Source of the DNA: Ochromonas danica
Lineage: Eukaryota > Sar > Chrysophyceae > Chromulinales > Chromulinaceae
Direction: 5' to 3'
DNA length: 64,000 nt
Assembly: GCA_015146655.1 (NCBI GenBank)
Contig: VKHL01000053.1
Span: 86,468-150,467, forward strand
Shown: piece after piece, positions 10,840 through 20,457 of the stretch
How the letters are laid out: every line of letters starts with the position of its first letter
Numbering within the stretch: position 1 is the first letter of the stretch
Position numbers and translations under genes: made by a program
The notes under the pieces: model-generated
Told to the model about the DNA's origin: nothing
Databases searched by the model: none
Seen by the model: the letters and a program-made list of their open reading frames with translations, nothing else

Positions 10840-12800
10840 TCCTCAGAGTTGAGTTAGTTAATAGCGATAATAAGAAGGTTTGAATGGACCTTCTACAGAG
10901 ACACCAATATAGTCAGCCTGATCTTTGGTAAGCGTAGTGATCTCCATATCGAGAGCAGCCAGGTGGAGTCCGGCCACCTTTTCATCAATATGCTTGGGAA
11001 GAATGGTGACCTCACCACGCTTGTACTTGTGAGAAACTCTATTAGACCAGAGTTCAACCTGAGCCAAGACTTGGTTGGTGAAGGAAGCAGACATGACGAA
11101 AGAAGGATGGCCAGTGGTACAAGTCAAGTTGAGCTGACCACCCTCCGCCAAGACGATCACACCGTGGCCATCATCAGGGAAGATAAAGCGATCAACCTGA
11201 GGCTTGATATGCTCACGAACAGTCTTCTTGATAAGATTCTCCATATCAACTTCTTGTTCGAAATGATGACCCATGTTACCAACAATAGCGTTGTTTTTCA
11301 TTTGTGCCATGTGGTCATACAGGATGATGTTCTTGTTACCAGTAGTGGTGATAAAGATATCACATGTCTTGACCACAGACTCCAGGCGAACAACAGAGAA
11401 GCCTTCCATAGCAGCCTGGAGAGCACAGATGGGATCTACCTCAGTGATATAGACCACAGCACCAGCACCTTTCATAGCATGTGCACAACCCTTGCCAACA
11501 TCACCAAATCCACTGATAACAACATGCTTACCAGCTATCATGATATCTGTGGCACGACAGATACCATCAGGGAGTGCATGTTTAGAACCATAGAGATTGA
11601 AGAGCTTGTTCGTGGTGACAGAGTTGTTAAGGGTAATGGCAGGGAAGAGCAGCTCACTCTTCTGTGCTAAGCCAAACAATCTGCGGACACCCAGGGTATT
11701 CTCTTCAGAGACACCAACAATACGTTCAGCTAGGCGATGCCATTTCATAGGGTTCAGAGGTAGCTCACGAGCTAAGATAGAGTAAATAATCTTGAACTCC
11801 TTCGCCTCAAAGGAGGATGTATTGTGAGTGGTGTGAGGGTCAGGGAGAGAGCCTTTCTCAAAGAAATTCTTCTCAGCTTTGACACCTTCATGAATGAGGA
11901 GAGTCATATCACCACCATCATCTATGAGTAGGTCACAACCATCTCCTTTCTCATCATCGTCTGGCCAAGTGATGGCTTTGAGAATACACTCCCAGTACTC
12001 CTCGAGGGTCTCACCCTTCCAGGCGAAGACAGCAGCAGATCCTTCACGAGCAATAGCAGCAGCAGCATGGTCTTGTGTGGAGACCATGTCAGAAGAGCAG
12101 CAACGGACCTCTGCCCCCAGCGCCTTGAAGGTCTCGATAAGCACGGCAGACTGGATGGTCATGTGCAAGGAGACTGAGAGTCTAGCACCAGCGAAGAAGT
12201 CAGCAGGGAAGTCTCTTCTACAAGCCATCAGACCAGGCATCTAAGATAGCATTCAGTAGCCATTCATCATCACACAATCACACAATCACATTAATTCATC
12301 ATGACCATCACTAACTAAGAGAGAGAGAGAGAGAGAGAGAAGGTCATGACCTCCTTATTACCTCATGCTCTGCTAGCTCGATCTCTTTGCGTCCAAAGTC
12401 AGCAAGAGAGATATTATTAACACGGTAGTCTACTTCAGACATGTCTAACTTCAGAGTGTGTGGTGGGTGTGGGGGGACACAGAGAGAGAGAGGTGTGAAT
12501 TAATTGTGGGTGATTGTCTCATTGGAAGGTCATAGCTGACTCTAGGAGACACTCATACTCATTCATCCTGGTGACCTCATTCTCAGGAACCACAAGTTAG
12601 TAGTCAGTGAACGGCTCTGGGAAGATCTTCTCTTCTTCTCTTTTGCTTTTCATTTCTTTTGCGATGCTCATCAACCTGCTCATCTTAACTTCACAACCCG
12701 ATGATGTTAACTTCACAGGAACAGGTTAACTTCACAGGCTGCGCGTTAACTTCACAATCCGCTGATGTTAACTTCACAGAATATGGTTAACTTCACAGCT
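10840..12800 (-). repeat. arm A of an inverted ~2-kb duplication (partner 55290-57240)
   Basis: The SAHH-like gene, its intron and about 350 bp of upstream DNA are repeated in reverse orientation at about 55290-57240, roughly 43 kb away. Coding DNA is near-identical except for a short block around 11795-11875, where copy A has 18 extra bases and several substitutions. Weaker similarity continues into the 3' flank. Confidence 0.9.
10858..12442 (-). CDS. S-adenosylhomocysteinase-like protein, copy A
   Basis: Exons 12362-12442 and 10858-12240 join in phase 0 across a 121-bp intron holding a GA microsatellite, giving 487 aa. The fold is that of SAHH, which hydrolyses S-adenosylhomocysteine with tightly bound NAD. 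Visible signatures are [22 protein letters not shown], the NAD site [17 protein letters not shown] and the C-terminal FKPSYYRY. However, at positions equivalent to human AHCY the catalytic Lys186 is Thr, Asp190 is Phe, Cys195 is Ser and Glu59 is Gln (in [15 protein letters not shown] and LHMTIQS). Normal hydrolase activity is therefore doubtful. An AHCYL-like regulatory role is possible but is inference. The gene lies next to a 246-bp tandem array and has an inverted twin at 55649-57215. Confidence 0.9.
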
Positions 12801-12828
12801 GTCAGTGAATGGAATTCCACCCTAGTCC
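12443..12828. promoter_or_regulatory. divergent promoter with six ~20-bp-spaced TTAACTTCACA motifs
   Basis: This region separates SAHH-like copy A (minus) from the FUSC-like gene (plus). Six exact copies of TTAACTTCACA start at 12685, 12707, 12726, 12746, 12768 and 12787, that is every 19-22 bp or about two helical turns. On the SAHH strand the motif reads TGTGAAGTTAA. The same motif is arrayed upstream of copy B. Such phasing suits a transcription-factor binding array; the factor is unknown. Confidence 0.65.
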
Positions 12829-15800
12829 ATGGATTCCACTCCCTTGGTGCAATTTCCAATTTCCGATTTCGGATTTTCGAGTTTCTCAACTGCTCAACTG
12901 CAAGAAGTTGAGCAGGAAATCAGAAATTGCACCAAACAAACCAATCAATTACAAGAAGAAAGAATTTGCGTTAAAGTACAAAAGTGGAAGAGTAAAGAAA
13001 AGATGAAACCTCCTGGCAATAGTTTTCTAGACCATATGCTAAGATCCAGGAAGCTTCTGGCCTCTTCGCTGTCGCTTAAAGCTCGACACAATATTGCCTT
13101 TGGTTTACGCACTGCCTGGTCAGTCTTACTCTGTCTAATCCTAATGCATTACTGGCAATGGGCTACTATTGCCCAATATCTCTCTCCTGTCATCTCTATC
13201 GTGTCCAGTGTCTCTTATTTTGGCCTCTGGCAGGAGAAACTATTCAAAGTCACATCTTCTATCATTATTTCTGCTGCTGTTGGTGTGGTGGTGGGTTTGT
13301 CCTATGAGATGAAAGCTTTACAGCTAGTACTCATATTTGTAGGTATTTTCTGGATTAATCGAATGCCAAACTGGGATCGCTATAGCATTGTCAAGGGTAT
13401 GTTAGCCTTCTTCTTGGGAGCTGTCTGGCCTACTATAACAAAAGGAACAGTGACAGGATTAAAGGCATATCAGACCGTCCTAGCACTCAATCTGATCCCC
13501 TTAGTTATTAATGGAATCAGTATGCTCTTCCCAAAACCTGCTTTAGCATGTTATAATGCTCGTTTTCAAGCTTTGCTAATATGTCGTAAAGTCAGTCATA
13601 TGACAACTGCTATGGTGAAAGCTTTCTTATCCTATGATGATGTTGACTTTTGCTTCACAGAGTTTGATCAATACTATTCAGAGATCTTAGAGGATATGTC
13701 TGTCTTGAAGACCTTAAGTCAACATGTTGATTATGAACGTTTGATTTTCCCTTCCTTAATTGACATGCCAGCTGCTTTACAGGTTCTATTGGAAGTTCTG
13801 GAATTGTCTGTACAAGAGCTGGTAGGTCTGAAGGAAATGCTACAACGTATTACATTCAACAAGACACAAGAGCATTATGCTAGTCGTCTACAACGTCCTT
13901 TGCAGGAGATGGCAGAGGAGATGGATATTGCACTTACTATGGTAGGTGAGCATTTTGACTCGTTTGATCCATTCCGAGGAATGGTACCTGCTTGTATCAG
14001 ATCTTTTTTACGGGAACTTTGGCCTGATTGTGTGTCTTCTTTGTTGGATGGTCAAGTCCATGTCTTGAGACGTCGAATGAGAGAGTTTATGCAAATCCCT
14101 AATAGCCAAGAGCTACTCTATCAACATCTCAAAGCAAAGGATCATCATCATCTTCCTCCTAGTGATCAAGAGAATACAGTAGAGGAGGAGAAAGGTATTA
14201 AAGCATTACATCACTATCCTATAGCAGGTGTGGAGGAAGTGGTGGAAGTACATGCTGACCCACCACCAGTCAGTCATCAAGAAACCAATAGTGATTGTTT
14301 GACGACGTTCCAACAAGCTATTGATCGCTTGTGTCGTGCTCGTTCGGAAATGCTTTTTGGTTTCTTGGAAATTCGTCGTGGCTATTTGGAATTTCGTTCA
14401 GAGAGGACAGAGGAGAGGAATAGTGGTGGTGGTGGTGGTGGTGGTGGTGGTGGTGGTGGTGGTGGTGGTGGTGGTGGTGGTGGTGGTGGTGGTGGTGATG
14501 ATGATGATCATCCTCTACCCACATCCTATTCCTCCACTTCTGTTGCTGATCGTTTAGCTAAGGCAGAAGCGATGGTTTCTCTCTTACGTGAAGAGAAGTT
14601 ATTAATGGAAGAACGTCAACGAACACAAATGAACAAAGGTTCAGAAACAAAACAACAGCAGCATGATGATGATGATGAGGTAGACGGAGATTTATCTCGT
14701 CATCCTATTACCATGGGTGATGATGATGAAGAAGAAGAAGATCCACAACGCAAGGTGGTAGATGAAATATGTAGTGAGCATTTAGACAAGTTAACGATGA
14801 GGGAAGAGACTATGCGATTAAGATTACGTAACTTTGGAGCACGTGGTGCATTCTTTCATCGCTTTTCAGTGTTAGTCGAGTATTTAGCATCTTTACAATA
14901 TGTACTTATTCTAAAGGGAAGACAATTCTGTTTCTCTTCATTTGCACAAGGTTATATATTAGCAATTGTGAATTACTTTGTCTCAATAGTTATGTCTATA
15001 GGAGAAGGATGGTCATACTGTATAAATCTCTATGAGAAATCCCCTACAAGTTGTAGCTTTCTATTGAACCTTGCTGATACATTTCTTGAGACTTATATCA
15101 TGGCATTGAAAGCTGCAATAATTGTCACCATTTGTTCTTCTATTTTGATTTATAATCTTATGCCTTTTCTATATAATGGAGGGTTTTGGATGACAATGGT
15201 AGTTATCATTTTACGTCAAGATAGTACATCCTCTTCTGTTCTTACGTCAATGCAACGTCTTGAAGGTACTGTAGTAGGATCCATGTATGCCTTTCTGATT
15301 TATAGTATCTTCGGTTGTGATCAAGGACATTGTGGTTTTGCATTTTCTACACCTGCTATTGTGTTATGGGTGACTGTAATTGGATTCTTTAGAGATGGAC
15401 CACATCATGGTTATGCTGCTAGTGTAGCCTCTTTTACGCCTGTTGTTGTATTGATGAGAAGTAGTAATACAATGGCCACAGCATGGGGACGTATTGAGGA
15501 GACATGTGTTGGTATTGCTATCTTTCTAGTCGTTGATAACATATTCTTACCCAGACGTACCTATCCTATTATTAAATCCTCTGTCTTGACGTGTATTGAA
15601 CAGACACGTTTAGTATTTAAAGACTCTGCAAAAGGTGTGGAGACATTAGTTAAATTGGAGACCTTGCCATGGAAGACTAAGAAGGCAGAGGAAGGAGGGA
15701 ATCCTACTACAGACCAGGACTTAGCCACAGCTGGTCTTGGTGTTTATGGAACTACAACAGATGTACGTTATCGCTCAGGTAGTATAGCTCATGAGATGTT

Positions 15801-16716
15801 TCAAGAATCGTTACATCAACAGGAGGAAGAGAGAGAGACATCGACTTCAATTGATATTGAAAGTCATGTAGAAGTACACAATGAACACAATGAATCTGAA
15901 TCTATTCCACAACCTATTCGAGAGCTATTAGCTTCTTGTTCTGCTAATTTCTTAAGTGCTGAGAAGAAATTGAATAAAATCCGAGGTGAGTTGTTGAAAC
16001 AACGTGGACTGTTGAGTTTGGTTCAGTTTGAACCAGATCTATGGAGAAGAAGTTTCCCTAAAGCTGCTTACCAACGCCTTTTGGATACTTTCATCAAAGT
16101 CTATCGCTCTGCTTTAGCATTGAATTCAGGATCTAAAGCCTTCACTGTGGTGTTGACACATATGTTAAGACGAGGCGAGAACATCTCTCAACATCTTGAC
16201 CACTTCAAATATATGATCAATCATCTCTTCTTGGTCTCTACCAAAGCAGATAAAGCCTTGTTACAAGCTTATGAAGCTTTTCAAAAGTAAGAGCTATAAT
16301 CAATGCATGTATATCTGTATTAGTACTGCAGCTGAACTAACTATGATGTGTATATGACTTGGTTGTGCAGGTTGTATGCTCGAACAGGAGAAGAAGTCGA
16401 CCTCTCTTCCTTACTAGCTCTTCGCCGCGTCTGTGATAAATTACTTGAGGCTGTTGAAGAACATTTCCATTTGGTCTACCTTCGACAGCCTCCCGCAGTG
16501 CTCTTAACCTTCAATCCTTACTTCCTTGTGGCCTGGCAGGTAGGAGGATGCATAGCATACTGTAGATTTCTTTGGTGTGATAGGGTTGAGAATGTTGTGT
16601 ATGGTTGTGTTCCACAGGATGTCTTCGAAAGTGCTCAAGATCTGATCAAAGACCTTTCAGCACTTGGAATGGTCTTGCTGACGGTTCGTGATATGGAAGG
16701 GATTTTGTCGATTTGA
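12829..16716 (+). CDS. FUSC/ALMT-like multi-pass membrane transporter
   Basis: Three exons, 12829-16286, 16371-16539 and 16618-16716, join through 84- and 78-bp introns to give 1241 aa. Two blocks of membrane helices, near residues 90-240 and 700-910, flank a large hydrophilic region. The second block contains the motif QRLEGTVVGS, which resembles the R-x-x-GT signature of fusaric-acid-resistance and aluminium-activated malate transporter families. Efflux or channel transport of organic anions is therefore the best guess; the substrate is unknown. The hydrophilic loop contains a run of about 24 Gly codons and acidic stretches. The first ATG is used, but the Met at 13003 (MKPPGNSF) is an equally plausible start. 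The C-terminal part is helical and exposed. Confidence 0.8.
14425..14496 (+). repeat. (GGT)24 microsatellite coding poly-Gly
   Basis: An uninterrupted run of about 24 GGT units lies in frame in the FUSC-like gene and encodes a glycine tract, followed by a short Asp run. It sits in the soluble loop between the two membrane blocks and is probably length-variable. Confidence 0.95.
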
Positions 16717-17137
16717 TGAATAGGTTTACTGTTCGTCTTGATAGTGGTATTGGTAATCATGTTTGTGTTTAATCTCCTGGGACAAAGCTATTTTGTCGTG
16801 ACCCACAAGCCTATGTACCTGCACATTATTATGCTTGATAGTCATTGGTATTGTTTTGATTATATTATATTATCTCAGCAAAAAAAAAATAGCAATTTTG
16901 ACTTTTTATTAGTAACGAGGTAATATCATACTACACTGTATTGATGAGATCTCATTGGTGTTCTTCATTTACCATTCTAATAACAACGTATACATTCTAA
17001 CAACCCAACCCAATGCCTAATTCCGAATTACAACGTTTTGTTTGGTGATGGGGTTTGTGTGAGATCCGCAGAGATCAAAAGTGACCAAACAAAATCATAG
17101 TGATTTTGTTATTATTGTGGTTGCTGTTGAGAGGAAA
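16717..17137. other. short intergenic region
   Basis: This holds the 3' end of the FUSC-like gene and the promoter of the next plus-strand gene. I see nothing else. Confidence 0.5.
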
Positions 17138-18763
17138 ATGATGAGTGTTATGTGGCAGTTACCTAGAGATATCCTTCATAGTGTGTATTCAGAATGGCTG
17201 GAATGGGAGGATATGTCAGAGTTAGATATTGCCTGTGTTGAAAACACTGACCGAGACGCTTGGCTGTCCTCCTTGACTGATCTCAGGATGACTCAAACGT
17301 TATTTGATGAGAATCTGATTACATTCTATATATGGCTATATAATCGCAAAATATTTTGGATCGAAAATTTCTGGGTGACAGTACCTATCTTACAAGATTT
17401 TTTGAACTGCCATGTTGACTTGAAATCATCACTCTGTCCTGTTATTCACTCTATTGAAATTGACATAGTACTCGTTGTAAAAGATCATAACTTGTCTCAA
17501 GTGAAGAAGAATCTCTCAATCTTCTTTAGTCATTGCCATAGTCTGCGAGAAGTGACAATCTGGGCAGATTCAGATTACAGTGGTGAGGCGTCTGTGGAAA
17601 TGAAAGAGATTATCCTTGAAGTCTTAGAGGAGACTCTACCCGAGAACTCTCTCATCATGATCGATCTGATATATGCAAAGCAATGCCCTGTTGCCTTGAC
17701 AACACGTCTCCTCAGAAAACATGCCTTGAGCTTACAAGACCTTCGTCTCGAAGTATTCCATGGAATGGAAGTGCTCACTTCTACTCTCATTGAGAATAAG
17801 ATTCATCTGAAAGCATTGGATATTTATCTGTTTGGTGAAACAAGCCATACAATGGATATCTGGTTGATACCTTATCTGTCATCAGCAGGTGGAGGGTTAG
17901 AGACCCTGAAGGTTACAGAACGCTTAGAGAGAATTAGCTTTAATGGTCTCTTATCCTCATTGGCAACATCATGTCCTAAGTTAAAGCGACTAGATTTGGA
18001 TTGTTTGGAACCGTGCAGTTTAGACAAGGTGCGCCATCTTTATGAACGATGTACACATCTTCAACATGTGGATATTAGTCGTACTATCTCGACTGACGAG
18101 TACGAAAAGTCTGTGTCTGTAAATATGGTGGGGCATAACGAAGATTGGGTAGTGTGTTTATGTTATGCATTGAGAAGAACTCAGTATAAGAAGGCGTTAA
18201 TAGATCTGAAAGAAGACTACCATCCAGTAGAGAATCTGAAGTCCATGTTAGAACCTTATGAAATTTGTGTAACATCTTTCGCATCCAAGATGCCTTTGAT
18301 CGCCTTTCTGCAAGATCTTCCACGTCTGAACATGTTGACTCTCCACTGCAACAGGGATAACAACGATCAATACACTGATGCTACCGTAGCAGCAATCATA
18401 AAGCATGCGAATAGCTTGACGGAATTAGAAGTGGTAAAACCTCCACAAAACCTTGTGTCTAGTGAGATGGTGAACGAGTTAATCCGGGCATGTCAGTTGT
18501 TGAAACGCTTAAAGATCCCAAATTGTAGCGTTGAGAATCTAGTGGCTATATCCAAACATCCTAGTCTGCGAAACATTAATTTGACTATGATGAACTCTGT
18601 TTCACAAGATATGTTGGATGAATTACTGCGTAATGAGGAGATTAGTTGGCCTCTCTCTCTTGAGACAGGGCATATCGCCCTTCGAGAGCGCTTAAATTAC
18701 ACAGTACATAGGTATTCAATATATTTTAGTACTTATGACGAAATATCTCGTCGTTGGATGTGA
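17138..18763 (+). CDS. F-box/LRR-like protein
   Basis: A single exon of 541 aa from the ATG at 17138; an ATG directly follows at 17141. The N-terminus (QLPRDILHSVYSEW, then DIACVENTDRDAWLSSL) looks like an F-box-type helical motif. The rest reads as irregular leucine-rich repeats, for example LKRLDLDCLEP, LNMLTLHCNRD and LTELEVVKPP. Proteins of this plan often recruit targets to an SCF ubiquitin ligase, but no substrate can be inferred and the F-box call is tentative. It stands alone between the FUSC-like gene and a gene-poor stretch. Confidence 0.7.
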   Translation: MMSVMWQLPRDILHSVYSEWLEWEDMSELDIACVENTDRDAWLSSLTDLRMTQTLFDENLITFYIWLYNRKIFWIENFWVTVPILQDFLNCHVDLKSSLCPVIHSIEIDIVLVVKDHNLSQVKKNLSIFFSHCHSLREVTIWADSDYSGEASVEMKEIILEVLEETLPENSLIMIDLIYAKQCPVALTTRLLRKHALSLQDLRLEVFHGMEVLTSTLIENKIHLKALDIYLFGETSHTMDIWLIPYLSSAGGGLETLKVTERLERISFNGLLSSLATSCPKLKRLDLDCLEPCSLDKVRHLYERCTHLQHVDISRTISTDEYEKSVSVNMVGHNEDWVVCLCYALRRTQYKKALIDLKEDYHPVENLKSMLEPYEICVTSFASKMPLIAFLQDLPRLNMLTLHCNRDNNDQYTDATVAAIIKHANSLTELEVVKPPQNLVSSEMVNELIRACQLLKRLKIPNCSVENLVAISKHPSLRNINLTMMNSVSQDMLDELLRNEEISWPLSLETGHIALRERLNYTVHRYSIYFSTYDEISRRWM

Positions 18764-19798
18764 TGGAATAGTAAGTAGTGTTCTTACATGACAGTAATGA
18801 TGACAGGGTGGATTGCCTTGAGCTAACCTTAAGATATGCTATCTACTCATCTGTTCATATGAATGGGGAGGTACTGTATGTGACCTGCTTGATAAGCCAT
18901 ATCTATTTTGTTTTGCCGGTGGGTAGAATGAGTATTGGGCCATTTGTGTCAGAAGTTGCATGTATGTCATATAGGCATCATTGTCCAGCACTGAGTGATC
19001 GCCTCCTTCTCGGCACTCAGCATACCCTCTGCTACTTCTTTCCCCACCCACGTCTTCTTGAGTGATTACCATCATCTTCTGAACATGCTGAATACCTGGT
19101 ATGTATTAATCCTTTGAAGTTAAGTGTACACGGACTATGGGCAAAAGATTGACACACAACATACATCAAACTCGTAAAAATGGCTTTTAAAGCCAGTTTT
19201 GATGCTTAGCAAAACCCGCAAGAATAGGAAACCGTTGGCTTTTTTCAAATGCTGTGTGGAATTCCGAATTCCATCATCACTCCACACTGACTCCACACAC
19301 TCACACACTGTGTGGTTTGCGAATGATCGATCATATCAGAAACAATCAAATAATAGCCATGTCCTCTTTCTTGGTCTTCTTCGAATCCCTCTCCGATCCC
19401 CTCCAAATCCCTCCCAAGTTCACACTATTAGCTTTGTTCACATCCCCACGTTGATCATACAATAAGTTCTTAACCATTTCTACATCATAAATGGTCAAGA
19501 ATCTATAGATGAATGATCACCGAGTGGATGTGAGCAAACCTAATAATGTGAATGTGATAACTTAAGCATAACATGACATGGTTATTATTTCTATATGATA
19601 CTGGTAACATGTCTATGTTTGGTACTATTGTTTGGCTGAACAAATTGGTAATAGAAGTGCGGAGAGTACAGTAGTTGATGTAACCACAACTGATAAGGTA
19701 AGCATTGCTGTGTAGTTCAGTACTAGCTTGTATGCATGGTAATAGTCCTGCCTTGTGTATCGTATCCAAGTAATGATATAGTGTTGTGGTGTAGTGGG
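18764..19798. other. gene-poor region with one copy of a dispersed repeat
   Basis: No gene is supported. At about 19163-19220 there is a diverged copy of a ~60-bp element that is also found at 37586-37660, 39446-39522 and 39533-39609. Its core (aaaatggcttttaaagccag) is nearly self-complementary. Open frames at 18778-19075 and 19199-19465 lack motifs. Confidence 0.5.
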
Positions 19799-19951
19799 TC
19801 AAGTTGACGTGCCAGATATTCGTAACAAGTATTACACAGATGAACTCTTAAATGAGTTTCAAGCTTTTCTAATTATATTAGGAAATCTTGAAATTCATTT
19901 AAAAGTTCATCTGTGTAATACTTGTTACGAATATCTGGCACGTCAACTTGA
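19799..19951. repeat. 153-bp near-perfect palindrome
   Basis: The left arm (19799-19873) and right arm (19877-19951) are reverse complements with about five mismatches, all near the centre; the outer ~49 bp match perfectly. There is almost no loop. Both arms, read outward to centre, encode QVDVPDIRNKYYTDELLNEF, which looks like real protein sequence. On the minus strand a stop follows soon after. Transcription would give a long hairpin RNA. Confidence 0.92.
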
Positions 19952-20457
19952 CTGCCGCTTATAAGGGATAGTGTTGGTATTAGGTAGATACTGTATATAT
20001 ATGTACAATGTGTATACTGTATATACAAGTGTGTGTTGGTATGATACAAATATGTGCTTTGAAGTGGAAGGAAGTGCACAAGTAGTGCGGAAGAAGTTGT
20101 CTTGAATACCAAGTGTCTCTTTCTCCAAGAGGAACTCCAATCTATTGGCAAAAGACAAATGGAGAACAAACTTCATCACCAAGCAAGCTGAAGTCAAAGG
20201 GTATTATCATGAGAGAAGATGTGATTATGACTGCTATTTCCTCGCGAGTTCTAGTGAGAATAATAGTCTAGCTCTATTCTGAATAGCACTGGACTGCTGC
20301 TGCTGCAGCTAATAGGTAGTCAACAAGTTAATTCTGATGATAAGCTAATAGTCTACTAGGAGTCATGACGATGATGACCTACATTGTATTAATTTACCAG
20401 AACAATACACTACTAAGAGAGAGAGGTAGTAAATGTGCACACACACTGCACCACTAT
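19952..20457. other. intergenic, possible minus-strand gene fragment
   Basis: On the minus strand an open frame leads into the palindrome's right arm, with an AG (…GGCAG) just before the QVDVPDIRNKYY coding stretch. This could be a short spliced gene or remnant. The sequence 5' of it shows no known domain, so I do not call a CDS. Confidence 0.35.

Noticed and set aside
10963-11670. 235-aa open frame antisense to SAHH-like copy A (and 56403-57110 at copy B)
   Set aside because: It is the complementary strand of a strongly coding exon, and its composition follows from the sense codons.
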